From Cognatundibacterium jejuense (GTDB lineage: Bacteria > Pseudomonadota > Gammaproteobacteria > Burkholderiales > Burkholderiaceae_D), in NCBI RefSeq assembly GCF_014284255.1, contig NZ_JACOFV010000009.1:62001-126000 (forward strand): 64,000 nt of DNA. Direction: 5' to 3'. A program made the position numbers and the translations under genes. Within the stretch, counting starts at the first letter, position 1. Each line of letters opens with the position of its first letter. The notes under the pieces are model-generated. The model saw only the letters and a program-made list of their open reading frames with translations, was not told the DNA's origin and did not search any database. Shown here one piece after another: positions 16,911 to 25,834 of the stretch.

Positions 16911-18197
16911 ATGCATAGTGCCGCAACAGCTAAGTTTTTAAAACGTCCCGGCTTGCGGGGGTTGGCATTCATACTGTCTTTGCTCGCCAATATGGCGCTG
17001 AGCAACAGCGCCCTTGCAGACGATTTTCAGTTCAGCGGACAAATACGCAATCTTTGGACGTCCACAGAAAATAATATCCACGACCCAGTATCCAAAGCAA
17101 ATCAATTTGTGCCAGGTCTGATACCTGAATATAACAACGATGCCAGTGTTGAGGCAGAATTACATGCCAGCACGCGCGGCGTCACTGCAATTGCCACATT
17201 GCAAGGACAAGCTGTTGATCAGGGTCGTACCAACGCTACCGGATGGCTTAATGAGCTCTATACCGGCTGGGGTAAAAATGAATGGCAATTTAGTATCGGT
17301 AAAAAAATTATCAGTTGGGATGTCGCCTATGGATTTCGTCCCAACGACATGATCCAGCAAGAGAAACGTCAGACATTTATCACCAGTACCCTGATCGGCA
17401 GACCCGTCGCCATGGCAGAATATTTTAATGCCGATAGCTCTCTGGCTTTGGTATGGGTCAATCCGGACCACTCTTCAAGTGTTGATGCATCGGTTGAACA
17501 AGCCTTTGTAGCAAGGGCTTACCATCATGCCGGAAGTCTGGATATGTACGGTTTTGCCCGATATGGTCAGGAAACTGGTACCAGCCTGGGTAGTGCTGCC
17601 GCCTGGGTCGCTACTGAATCGCTGGAATTGCATGCGTCTTACCGTTATAGCCAAAAAATGGCGATGTTGACCTTGGTACCTCCTCCGGCATTGCTCGCCA
17701 GAACATCGCCGTGGCAAGCGCCGCTCACCAACAACATACAACAAGCGGCAATAGGAATGACATATACAACGGAGGATCAGCACAGCTTTATCGTCGAAGC
17801 CTGGTGGGATGGTGCGGCTCCGTCAAGTGCTCAATGGGTGCAATGGAATCAACGTAATCTGGCTTTAGGACAATTAGCCAGCGCAATGCCATCGCTGCAA
17901 ACACCCGTCGCCTATAACCTCGCGTGGCAAAGCAACTTGCTCGCTGCCGCCAATAATCTACGAAGAAAAAATTTGTTTGCGCGCTGGAGCAAAAAAAACG
18001 GTGCATGGGAAACGGCCATCGATACCCTCTACACACCAGAGGACAAAGGTCATGCGACCAGTGCCAGCATAGACTGGCAGGGTGATCGTTGGCACATTGA
18101 TGCAGGGATTCGTATCTATGGCGGACCCGCGACTGCTGTGTTTGCACAGATTCCACAAAATAAGATTTTTTATACATCTGCGACATGGGCTTTTTGA
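16911..18197 (+). CDS. Predicted outer-membrane beta-barrel protein, last gene of the envelope ABC operon
   Basis: 428 residues; GGAG in the end of the preceding gene serves as ribosome site and only 3 bp separate the genes. Signal peptide of ~36 residues (cleavage near SNSALADDF). The mature part is rich in alternating aromatic beta-strands (FQFSGQIRNLWTS, NEWQFSIGKKIISWDVAYG, HSFIVEAWWDG, RWHIDAGIRIYG) and ends with aromatic Phe in FYTSATWAF, the usual barrel insertion signal. I do not recognise a named family; it recalls DUF1302-type barrels. Its place after the LolA-like protein suggests it is the outer-membrane endpoint of the system. Confidence 0.78.
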   Translation: MHSAATAKFLKRPGLRGLAFILSLLANMALSNSALADDFQFSGQIRNLWTSTENNIHDPVSKANQFVPGLIPEYNNDASVEAELHASTRGVTAIATLQGQAVDQGRTNATGWLNELYTGWGKNEWQFSIGKKIISWDVAYGFRPNDMIQQEKRQTFITSTLIGRPVAMAEYFNADSSLALVWVNPDHSSSVDASVEQAFVARAYHHAGSLDMYGFARYGQETGTSLGSAAAWVATESLELHASYRYSQKMAMLTLVPPPALLARTSPWQAPLTNNIQQAAIGMTYTTEDQHSFIVEAWWDGAAPSSAQWVQWNQRNLALGQLASAMPSLQTPVAYNLAWQSNLLAAANNLRRKNLFARWSKKNGAWETAIDTLYTPEDKGHATSASIDWQGDRWHIDAGIRIYGGPATAVFAQIPQNKIFYTSATWAF

Positions 18198-18326
18198 GAA
18201 GTTGATCAATCAAGTGTCTTTGAAGCGTCCTGGAAGATATTTTGTTTTATTGCAAACTCTGCGATACTGGCAAAGCTACCGCGCTCCAATCTTACGACCT
18301 CATACGATCTGTTTTTAGGAAAAACC

Positions 18327-19904
18327 ATGCGAAAGTCTTTGCTTACCCTCAGTGCAGTGCTGCCACAGTTGTGTCTGGGGCAATCGGCTACGCCGTCTAA
18401 CATCAGTAATGTTTTAGTGTACCCAGGTGGTGCAACCGTCGAGCGTGTCGCCAAAGTAAATGCAGGAATGAAAGAGCTGGTACTGAATTGCTTGTCCGCC
18501 CGCTTTGACACCGATTCATTATCCGTTCACGCAGACAATGGTATCCAGGTTGGCGACATCAGTGTCGAGACCCTTGATCGTGGACGGGCACCAGAATGTG
18601 CCAATACCGCCTTGGACAAACGGATTCATGATCTGGAAGAACAACGTGCGGCGATTGCTAGCGAAGCGGGTGCACAAGATTTTGTCTTAGGCTATTTGAA
18701 AAATGTTGGCACAGAGCGACAAGCCAGTACCAGCCCGATGAATACGACCATAGAACTGTTACGAAAAAATGGTCAGGATACGTTGCAGCGCCAGCATCAG
18801 GCGCAACGTCGCATTGAAGAAATTGACAAATTACTGACCCCGTTACGCGCAGAATTAAACACCCAGGTTCAAGCCAATCCACAAATCAGAAAAGTCACCA
18901 TCCGCGTGGCGGCGCAACAAGAAGCTGAGCTACATGTGTCATATCGGATGACGCAAGCTGGTTGGACCCCCGTTTATCGTGCTTACCTGAACAGCAGCAA
19001 GGGGCAAGTCAAACTTGAGCGGCATGCGCAAGTCGCACAGAGCAGCGGTGAAGACTGGAATGATGTGAATTTGAAGCTATCCACAGTGCAACCGAATCAA
19101 GCAAACAAAATCTACCCGCCATCACCATGGGTGCTTGATATTGCAGCGCCACCACCAGCTTTTATCCCACCACCTGAAGTTGCCTATAGAAGTCAGCCAC
19201 AAGCTAAATTTACCACCGCAATTTCTAACGTTCGCCCGGAAGCTTCAAGCCCTGCAGTTAGTTTTGATGTCAGCGTTTTCCAAGGTGAATACGCTGCTGA
19301 ATTTGGAGTGCCAGGAAAAGTCAGCCTGACAGGAAATGGCAAAAAAATAGGCTATGCCTTAGGTTCCCAATTGATTGATGCGGACCTGCGCGTACGTATC
19401 CAGCCGCAACAAGAAGCGCAAGCCTATTTGTTAGCTGAGGCCACGCGACCCGCAGGTTCATGGCCTGCTGGCAATCTGCAATTGTTCAGAGACGGTGATT
19501 TCATCGGCCAAAATCAATTACGTTTCGGCAGCGAAGAAAAAGTTGAACTATTCTTTGGTCGAGACAATATGGTGCAGGTCGAAGTTGAACCTGAGCAAAA
19601 AGAAGCAAGTACAAAAGGCTTTATCGGCAGCCGCATTGAGAAAAAAATCGCTCACAATTACCACATAACGAACCAACATAAAACTGCAGTAAAACTGGAG
19701 GTAGTCGAACCAACACCGAAGCCAGAAAATGAAGATATCAAGGTCAGCAGCCAGTTTAGCCCCGCTCCGATACAACAAAGCTGGCACAAACAACCGGGAA
19801 TTATTTCCTGGGAAATGAAACTCAACCCTGGTCAGCAAATCAAGCTTGGCGCAGACTACACCATCAGTTACCCTAAAGATGCGAATGTGACTGGTTTGCG
19901 TTAA
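18327..19904 (+). CDS. Exported DUF4139/DUF4140 protein (mucoidy-inhibitor MuiA-like)
   Basis: 525 residues with a short signal peptide (LPQLCLGQSAT) and AGGA upstream. The N-terminal DUF4140 part (VLVYPGGATVERVAKVNAG, LPxLSARFDTDSLSV-type strand) is followed by a coiled coil at ~95-195 and then the DUF4139 beta domain (ELHVSYRMTQAGWTPVYRA, WNDVNLKLSTVQPN), ending IKLGADYTISYPKD. Family role is unknown; a few members were linked to mucoidy. A 129-bp gap separates it from the barrel gene, so it may or may not share the operon's transcript. Confidence 0.82.
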   Translation: MRKSLLTLSAVLPQLCLGQSATPSNISNVLVYPGGATVERVAKVNAGMKELVLNCLSARFDTDSLSVHADNGIQVGDISVETLDRGRAPECANTALDKRIHDLEEQRAAIASEAGAQDFVLGYLKNVGTERQASTSPMNTTIELLRKNGQDTLQRQHQAQRRIEEIDKLLTPLRAELNTQVQANPQIRKVTIRVAAQQEAELHVSYRMTQAGWTPVYRAYLNSSKGQVKLERHAQVAQSSGEDWNDVNLKLSTVQPNQANKIYPPSPWVLDIAAPPPAFIPPPEVAYRSQPQAKFTTAISNVRPEASSPAVSFDVSVFQGEYAAEFGVPGKVSLTGNGKKIGYALGSQLIDADLRVRIQPQQEAQAYLLAEATRPAGSWPAGNLQLFRDGDFIGQNQLRFGSEEKVELFFGRDNMVQVEVEPEQKEASTKGFIGSRIEKKIAHNYHITNQHKTAVKLEVVEPTPKPENEDIKVSSQFSPAPIQQSWHKQPGIISWEMKLNPGQQIKLGADYTISYPKDANVTGLR

Positions 19905-19934
19905 TCACCTTAAGCTTTCCCCCGCTTTCCCCCA

Positions 19935-19971
19935 AAAAAATGGAACATGTTTGAGGCATGTTCCATTTTTT
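19935..19971 (+). terminator. Terminator after the DUF4139 gene
   Basis: Long perfect stem of AAAAAATGGAACATG with CATGTTCCATTTTTT around a 7-nt loop; the 3' arm supplies the U tract. It may work in both directions. Confidence 0.88.
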
Positions 19972-20074
19972 GCTTAACAAGTGCTAGAAAAATTATCCAA
20001 CTACCGAATGACGATGAAGGTACCTCACGCTAAGTAAAAAAGCACTAGCGATGCCAAAGCGATTTTGACTAGTC

Positions 20075-21181
20075 CTACTGTTTCATCATTAAATTTCGTA
20101 CTACATCATTAAAAGTCGTTACCATCTGGGGATCAAATTGCACGTGGATATTGGCGTTAATTTCTGAAATCGCCTGCATCAAGCTTTTTTTATAGCCACG
20201 ATCTGAGCGTTCAGTAGTAATGGAACAAAACGTGTCAACGATCGCCAACATACGTGCTCCGGGATGAATATCATTTCCTACAGTGCCATTGGGATAACCG
20301 GAACCATCAAAAAACTCATGATGATCAAGTACCATCCGTGCAGCATCGTCCCAACCGCCAAAGCGCAGCAAAAGCTGACTGCCTAATTGCACATGCTCTT
20401 GTAAAATCTTTTGTTCTTCCTTAGATAAATTTCCTTCTTTGTTGAAAATAACCTGCGGTATCAGACTCATGCCTACATCATGCATCCATGCAGCGGCTTC
20501 TAATTGTTTTTTATCCGCCGGGAAGCCCATTGCTTCATTCAAAGAATTCACCAATTCCAACGTTTGTTCACTGCGATTTTTTCTAAAAATACTGAGTTTA
20601 TCGAGATGAGCCGCCAAAGAGCGCATTAAGGTCAGATCCTCTGGGAGCGTCAATTCAATTTTCAAATTTTTTAGTGTGGCACTCTTATCAAAAACACGGC
20701 CGCCAAGACTAGCTATTGCATCTTTAAATACGCCGGCACTCAGTCCATTGGCTGTATTTTTTTGTAGCGTCTCGCAAACATCATAAAGTCTTTTTCGCTT
20801 GACTTCATCTGCTTCGCCGTTGGCGATTAATTCAGATAACAACTCTTCGATTTCATCGGTTGCCAGCAGTAAAAACTCACCAAGTTCCGGAATATATTGC
20901 TCAGGGTGCGCACGCGCACGAGAGAAAACTTCTTCTATCCGGTGCAATAAAGCATTCAACGGCCCCAAACCGACCATCTGGCAATTCCCCTTCAAGGAAT
21001 GCATAGAGCGAAACATGCGATGAATATACTCTGGCCCGCCTTGCTTATTGAGTGCTTTGACACAAATTTCGACCTCGGCACAGCATTCACGTGTGCAATC
21101 GACGAAGTCATCGATAATGGTGCGTTCCATCGCCAAAAATTCTGGGCAACTAAATTTTTCTGAGAAATTGGGTGTATTCAT
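20075..21181 (-). CDS. HPt domain fused to an HD-GYP phosphodiesterase domain
   Basis: 368 residues from the ATG at 21181, which follows GGGAGCG. Residues ~10-110 form an HPt module with the phospho-accepting His61 in RSMHSLKGNCQMVG. After a linker, residues ~180-368 are an HD-GYP domain: AAWMHDVGMSLIP supplies the HD pair, LQEHVQLGSQLL the next His, and HHEFFDGSGYP the signature GYP motif, all intact. HD-GYP enzymes hydrolyse cyclic di-GMP. The pairing suggests a phosphorelay acting directly on cyclic di-GMP turnover. No kinase or receiver gene is adjacent. Active-site completeness makes activity likely but it is unproven. Confidence 0.88.
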   Translation of the reverse strand: MNTPNFSEKFSCPEFLAMERTIIDDFVDCTRECCAEVEICVKALNKQGGPEYIHRMFRSMHSLKGNCQMVGLGPLNALLHRIEEVFSRARAHPEQYIPELGEFLLLATDEIEELLSELIANGEADEVKRKRLYDVCETLQKNTANGLSAGVFKDAIASLGGRVFDKSATLKNLKIELTLPEDLTLMRSLAAHLDKLSIFRKNRSEQTLELVNSLNEAMGFPADKKQLEAAAWMHDVGMSLIPQVIFNKEGNLSKEEQKILQEHVQLGSQLLLRFGGWDDAARMVLDHHEFFDGSGYPNGTVGNDIHPGARMLAIVDTFCSITTERSDRGYKKSLMQAISEINANIHVQFDPQMVTTFNDVVRNLMMKQ

Positions 21182-21615
21182 TCTGACGCTCCCGTTAAAT
21201 TGCACAGCAGAGTTGCAAAAATCAAGACGGTGAAACTGACAGCAATGGCAAACTATGAACGACGACCACTGGAGGCTGCTAACCTATTATGCAGGGCTCC
21301 GTGATTTAAAACCTGAGCTCAACTTTTTTACGATAAGATTTACATCAAATTGCCCTTGCGGCTATACCACTCGTCGCCTGACTGTGATATTTCCTTACTG
21401 GACAAATATCCTGCAACAAAATGTTAATAGCCGATTTTTATTAAAAGATTGACTCCAATTTAGCATCACTTAAGGCTCACTGGTAGAAAACAGTCTCATT
21501 CTTACCAATTTTTGATGTTACACCAAAGAAACTAACATAATTTAATACCATTTCAATCGGTTTTGACTCAATTTCATTTTCTTGGAAAATATTCAAAAAA
21601 TGAACAATAATGGTC
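21182..21615. other. Intergenic stretch without a supported gene
   Basis: About 430 bp between the divergent HPt/HD-GYP and merR genes. A 65-codon frame at 21255-21452 has no ribosome site and no recognisable family. The region is AT-rich toward 21540-21600. Confidence 0.6.
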
Positions 21616-21646
21616 TTGACTTAGAGTGCACTCCAACTTCTAGACT
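21616..21646 (+). promoter_or_regulatory. MerR-type promoter and operator, 19-bp spacer
   Basis: TTGACT (-35, 21616-21621) and TAGACT (-10, 21641-21646) are 19 bp apart, the overlong spacing that MerR-family activators correct by twisting DNA. The spacer contains the palindrome TTAGAGTGCACTCCAA (21621-21636), a plausible operator. The merR ATG begins only 7 bp after the -10, so the transcript would be leaderless. Confidence 0.75.
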
Positions 21647-21653
21647 GCGAACC

Positions 21654-22103
21654 ATGACCACATCAATGACGATACAACAAGCATCCGCCGCTACTGGTTT
21701 AAGTGTCCATACGCTTCGCTATTACGAGCGTGTAGGCTTACTTGATCCGGTGACACGGCGCGACAATACGCATCGACTGTTTCGTGAAGACGATATCCGC
21801 TGGATAGAGTTTTTGCTCAAGCTTCGGCGTACCGGCTTACCGGTACGCGATATGTTGCGTTACGCAGAACTGCGTCGTCAGGGCAATACGCCCGCTAGTG
21901 TGGCTGCACGCAAAGCCTTGCTGGAACAGCATACGCGCAGCGTGGAAGAAACCATCGCGGAATTGCAAGGCAATCTCGACGTACTGCACAAAAAAATCGT
22001 GATGTACGAAGAATTGCAAGCTTCCACCGGTACTCATCTGACTTCATCGAAAGAGGAAATTCAACATGCAAGCAGTCAACAACACGCAAACGCACACACC
22101 TGA
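21654..22103 (+). CDS. MerR-family transcriptional regulator
   Basis: 149 residues from the ATG at 21654; a second ATG lies at 21666, and the frame extends upstream over the promoter. Winged [23 protein letters not shown] followed by [19 protein letters not shown] dimerisation coiled coil runs over residues ~80-125. No metal-binding cysteine set is present, so it is unlike MerR/CueR metal sensors and closer to AdhR-type regulators of aldehyde or drug stress. It overlaps the aldo-keto reductase gene by 38 bp and probably controls both genes from the 19-bp-spacer promoter. Confidence 0.88.
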   Translation: MTTSMTIQQASAATGLSVHTLRYYERVGLLDPVTRRDNTHRLFREDDIRWIEFLLKLRRTGLPVRDMLRYAELRRQGNTPASVAARKALLEQHTRSVEETIAELQGNLDVLHKKIVMYEELQASTGTHLTSSKEEIQHASSQQHANAHT

Positions 22104-23097
22104 AACAGGAAGCACTCGACGCCTGGGCGCTAACGGCCCAGTCGTTTCTACACTGGGTCTTGGCTGTATGGGAATGAGTGATTTCTACGCCAACCGCGAT
22201 GATGCTGAATCCATCGCCACCATCCATCGCGCCATCGAATTGGGAATCACCCTATTCGATACAGCGGATATGTATGGCCCATACACCAACGAAGAATTAT
22301 TGGGCAAAGCCATCAAAGGCAAACGCGATCAGGTCTTTATCGCGACCAAATTTGGCATCGTTCGCGATCTGAGCAATCCTTCTGCACGCGGCATCAATGG
22401 CAGCCCGGATTACATCAAGCAATCCGTCGAAGGTAGCCTCAAGCGTCTTGGCGTTGATCATATCGATTTGTACTATCAACACCGTATCGATCCGAATACT
22501 CCGATTGAAGAAAGCGTTGGAGCAATGGCAGATTTGGTCAAGGCAGGTAAAATTCGCTATATCGGCTTGTCTGAACCTGCGGCTGCCACTATAGAACGCG
22601 CCCATCAAGTCCACCCTATCACGGCCATTCAAAGCGAATACTCGCTATGGACCCGCGATCCGGAACAAGATGTGCTGGCAACCTGCCGCCGTCTGGGTAT
22701 CGGTTTTGTACCTTATAGTCCACTGGGTCGTGGTTTCTTAACTGGTGCTTTGACCAGCCCTGAGCAATTTGCCGAAGACGACTATCGCCGCTTCAGCCCA
22801 CGTTTTCAGGGAGAGAATTTCAATAAGAACTTACAACTGGTGTACAAAGTAGAACAACTTGCGAAAGACTACGGTTGCAGTGCATCACAACTGGCTTTGG
22901 CATGGGTACTGGCACAGGACCCGCATATCGTCCCTATCCCGGGCACCAAACGCCGTCGCTACCTCGAAGAAAACTGGGGCGCACTCAATCTGAAATTATC
23001 CGCCAAAGATTTACAAGCGCTGAACGACATCTTCCCGCCTGACGCTGTGGCAGGTGCACGTTATCCGGAAGCGAGTATGAAAGTGTTGAACGGTTAA
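22066..23097 (+). CDS. Aldo/keto reductase
   Basis: 343 residues; GAGGAAATTCAAC precedes the start, which lies within the end of merR. A TIM-barrel NADPH oxidoreductase of the YajO/AKR13-like type: [11 protein letters not shown], the catalytic Asp/Tyr in [10 protein letters not shown], Lys in FIATKFG, and His in [13 protein letters not shown], with cofactor binding [15 protein letters not shown]. These enzymes reduce aldehydes and ketones in the cytoplasm. Coupling to a MerR regulator suggests inducible detoxification of a reactive carbonyl, an inference from context. The natural substrate is unknown. Confidence 0.9.
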   Translation: MQAVNNTQTHTPETGSTRRLGANGPVVSTLGLGCMGMSDFYANRDDAESIATIHRAIELGITLFDTADMYGPYTNEELLGKAIKGKRDQVFIATKFGIVRDLSNPSARGINGSPDYIKQSVEGSLKRLGVDHIDLYYQHRIDPNTPIEESVGAMADLVKAGKIRYIGLSEPAAATIERAHQVHPITAIQSEYSLWTRDPEQDVLATCRRLGIGFVPYSPLGRGFLTGALTSPEQFAEDDYRRFSPRFQGENFNKNLQLVYKVEQLAKDYGCSASQLALAWVLAQDPHIVPIPGTKRRRYLEENWGALNLKLSAKDLQALNDIFPPDAVAGARYPEASMKVLNG

Positions 23098-23123
23098 GTA
23101 TCACGGCATTGAAACAAGCAAGC

Positions 23124-23153
23124 AAAAAAAGGCGGCGTTGTTCGCCTTTTTTT
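23124..23153 (+). terminator. Terminator after the aldo/keto reductase gene
   Basis: AAAAAAAGGCG and CGCCTTTTTTT form an 11-bp stem around an 8-nt loop; the second arm is the U tract. Confidence 0.85.
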
Positions 23154-23330
23154 ACGCCAGCTCAGACTTCAATCAAGAACGATTTTCAATCCCTGCAGGG
23201 AGGGTGTAAGCCGCGTAGTCATTACATCCGGGTGGATTTGGCGGATTGCACTTACCCTAAAAATTTATCCATGAAAGTGCTCAATGTCGTGACAATCATT
23301 TCCGCCAAAACGAAACAAGGCGAAAAAAAA

Positions 23331-24788
23331 TCAAAAGCTTTTTGCGTCTTTTATGATTTTGCTCAATTTCCTGACGGCCTCGTCTATTTGCTGAATGGGT
23401 ACTTGTGCATAGCCTAACACCAGGCCGTTCCTGATCGCTTTGACTTCCCCAATAACATGGGCGCTCAGAGCATGCGCCACAATACCTTGCTCCAGTGCGT
23501 TTGCGCTGACTTTCATGTCCGATATCGATTCGTCCAAAGCCAAAACAAGATGCATGCCAGAAGATGTGCCATATACCTTGCCGAAAGCGCGAGTATGACG
23601 CTCCAGCGCCGCATTCATGCCATCGCGTCTTTGCCGGTAAAGGCGTCGCATGCGGCGTAAGTGCCTAGCAAACTGCCCGCTGCTTAAAAAATCTGCCAAC
23701 GCCAATTGATCGGCAGTTCGACCACGTGACACTGATTGAGACACTAAATCATTGATCGCGGCTACAAATCCTTGAGGAACAATCATGAACCCGATCCGCA
23801 ACGCCGGGAACATTGTTTTACTAAACGTGCCAAGGTAAATCACCGGCGCATTCGGCATGAGCCCCTGCATCGCCGGCAGTGGAGGACCGTCGTGCCGGAA
23901 CTCACTGTCGTAATCATCCTCAATGAGCAATGCACCCGCTGTTCTCGCTTGTTCTATGAGTGCGATACGACGTTCAAGTGTTAATACGCCACCCAACGGA
24001 AATTGATGCGATGGTGTAACGTAAATGAGCTTGGGCGACGATTTATGCCAATCGTCTTCTGATGGTGCGATACCATCCAAATCAACTGCAATCGGGTGTA
24101 TCCGTAATTCGGCTGCATGAAATGCATTTAAAGCCCCCCGGTAACCCGGACTTTCCATCCAGACTACATCACCCTTGTCAGCAAACGCATGCGCACATAA
24201 GTCGAGGCTGCTTTGAGTGCCGTCGGTAATAAATACCTGCGATGGCTCGCAAATAACACCACGCGAAGCGCGCAAATGATCTGCAATTGCTGCCCGCAAA
24301 AGTGGCTCTCCAGCGGCATCGCCGTAATTTAATTGTGTTGCTGTTGTTGAACTCCAGGCTCGTTCAAGGAGTCGCCGCCACAGATGGATTGGAAAATCAA
24401 CTAGCGACGGTATTCCGGGAGTAAATGCTGCAGTCAGTGAAGTTTCAGGCTGTCTTGATGGCAGAACCTGCGCTCGTTGCGATAAACCCGGATGCAAAAG
24501 CTGCGACACATGTTCATCTCGTACTTTAGCAAGCTTGATGTCAGCAACGAAAGTGCCACGGCGGTCGGAACGTACATACCCCTCGGTCGCTAACTGCTCA
24601 TATGCATACAACACTGTATTACGTGCGATTCCCAGGTCTGATGCCAGTTGTCTGGTCGCGAGCATGCGAGTGCCGCTGTTGAGTTTGCCAGTCTTTATCG
24701 CTGACCTCAGGCACTCATGCAATAAACGTTGTTGCGACCAACCGCAGTGATTTTTTGAGAAATCCGTAAAAAGTAATGCGTAGTCCAT
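23331..24788 (-). CDS. MocR/PdxR-type GntR regulator with aminotransferase domain
   Basis: 485 residues, the usual MocR length. Residues ~10-80 are a GntR winged helix (TRQLASDLGIARNTVLYAYE, then GYVRSDRRGTFVA). Residues ~110-480 are a fold-type I aminotransferase domain with FITDGTQSSLDLCAH, DDYDSEFRHDG and the PLP lysine in LGTFSKTMFPALRIG. MocR proteins sense PLP or amino compounds and regulate a divergent gene. Here the divergent gene encodes a pyridoxamine-oxidase-like flavoprotein, which fits a vitamin B6-linked role, though the effector is inferred. Confidence 0.9.
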   Translation of the reverse strand: MDYALLFTDFSKNHCGWSQQRLLHECLRSAIKTGKLNSGTRMLATRQLASDLGIARNTVLYAYEQLATEGYVRSDRRGTFVADIKLAKVRDEHVSQLLHPGLSQRAQVLPSRQPETSLTAAFTPGIPSLVDFPIHLWRRLLERAWSSTTATQLNYGDAAGEPLLRAAIADHLRASRGVICEPSQVFITDGTQSSLDLCAHAFADKGDVVWMESPGYRGALNAFHAAELRIHPIAVDLDGIAPSEDDWHKSSPKLIYVTPSHQFPLGGVLTLERRIALIEQARTAGALLIEDDYDSEFRHDGPPLPAMQGLMPNAPVIYLGTFSKTMFPALRIGFMIVPQGFVAAINDLVSQSVSRGRTADQLALADFLSSGQFARHLRRMRRLYRQRRDGMNAALERHTRAFGKVYGTSSGMHLVLALDESISDMKVSANALEQGIVAHALSAHVIGEVKAIRNGLVLGYAQVPIQQIDEAVRKLSKIIKDAKSF

Positions 24789-24799
24789 TTGATGACAAC

Positions 24800-24856
24800 C
24801 CTATTGTGGCTCTAAAAATTTCAATATATATGGGTCTATTTATGGAGCCATATATG
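24800..24856. promoter_or_regulatory. Candidate MocR operator region between divergent genes
   Basis: TGTGGCTCTAAA, ATGGGTCTATTT and ATGGAGCCATAT are clustered in about 55 bp: two similar direct elements and a related palindrome (ATGG-AG-CCAT). MocR regulators often bind spaced direct repeats. No binding consensus is known for this protein. Confidence 0.35.
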
Positions 24857-24897
24857 CATTATATTCCGCATCTTTATCTCCCCCACAAAAATTAATA

Positions 24898-25557
24898 ATG
24901 ACTACTCAAGCTCAAATGCCCTCCACTGATCGCACCAGAGTCCGTCGCGTTGCGGAACTGGCCAATTATGAACGTGACACGGCATACGCCATCATTGACT
25001 CGGCCTACCTGTGTCATATTGCATTCGTCGACGAAAAAGGAACGCACTGCATTCCCATGGCCTGCTGGCGCGAAGATAACCATCTTTATATACATGGTTC
25101 TAACGGTGGACGATTAGTGAAGTTACTCTCCGGTGGCACGCAGGTCTGTGTCACTATTACCCACCTTGACGGACTGGTTCTCGCGCGCTCCGCATTCAAT
25201 CATTCCATGAATTACCGGTCTGTCGCGATTTACGGCAGCTTCGAAAGAGTGTCGAATGAAGCAGACAAACGTACAGCCTTAGATGTTTTTATGAACAAAT
25301 TGGCTTCGGGACGGGGTAACGAGGTTCGCCCGGGGAATGACAAAGAATTTGCGGCCACCAGCGTGTTGCGCATTGCGCTTGATGAAGTGGCTGCAAAAGT
25401 TCGCACCGGCGGCCCTGTAGACGATGCGGAAGATGTCAGTATTCCGGTATGGGCGGGAGTTTTACCGCTGACGCAGTTGCAAACAACACCAGTGGCCGAC
25501 GATGGAATCACTGTTGAAACACCAACCTATGTGCGCAATTGGGATTGTTCAAAATAA
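24898..25557 (+). CDS. Pyridoxamine 5'-phosphate oxidase-like flavin-binding protein
   Basis: 219 residues. The split-barrel FMN-binding fold is recognisable from YAIIDSAYLCHIAFVDEKG, IPMACWREDNHLYIHGSNG, VCVTITHLDGLVLARSAFNH and MNYRSVAIYGSFERV, the Pyridox_ox_2 (nitroimidazole-resistance-like) pattern. True PNPOx residues for pyridoxine substrates cannot be confirmed, so the reaction is uncertain. No Shine-Dalgarno sequence precedes the ATG. It is divergent from the MocR gene and is its likely target. Confidence 0.82.
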   Translation: MTTQAQMPSTDRTRVRRVAELANYERDTAYAIIDSAYLCHIAFVDEKGTHCIPMACWREDNHLYIHGSNGGRLVKLLSGGTQVCVTITHLDGLVLARSAFNHSMNYRSVAIYGSFERVSNEADKRTALDVFMNKLASGRGNEVRPGNDKEFAATSVLRIALDEVAAKVRTGGPVDDAEDVSIPVWAGVLPLTQLQTTPVADDGITVETPTYVRNWDCSK

Positions 25558-25608
25558 TCGCTATGTTAACTTTTTCTCTTCTTTTTTAGCACAAGAATGA
25601 AACGAATG

Positions 25609-25634
25609 AAGGCGGCATTGTCCGTCTTTGTTTT
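25609..25634 (+). terminator. Weak terminator after the flavoprotein gene
   Basis: AAGGCGG / CCGTCTT stem (one G-U pair) with a 6-nt loop, then a short GTTTTG tail. Confidence 0.5.
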
Positions 25635-25834
25635 GCCACTTGTATCTGAAAATTTCAAACAAAAGAAAACACGCTTGAAAGTAATTTGATCGCAGTTGTT
25701 GAAGCTTCTATGCGTATCATGGTTAAATCAATTCTTTTTTTCAATAACCACCCCCGGCTCGTTGCCGATGTTTCGCGGAAATTTTTATTTAGAAATTATT
25801 CAGCCTAAACCTATCAAAGCCACTTCAAAATCAT

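Noticed and set aside
21255-21452. 65-codon frame between the HPt/HD-GYP gene and merR
   Set aside because: No Shine-Dalgarno sequence or recognisable domain; composition looks non-coding.
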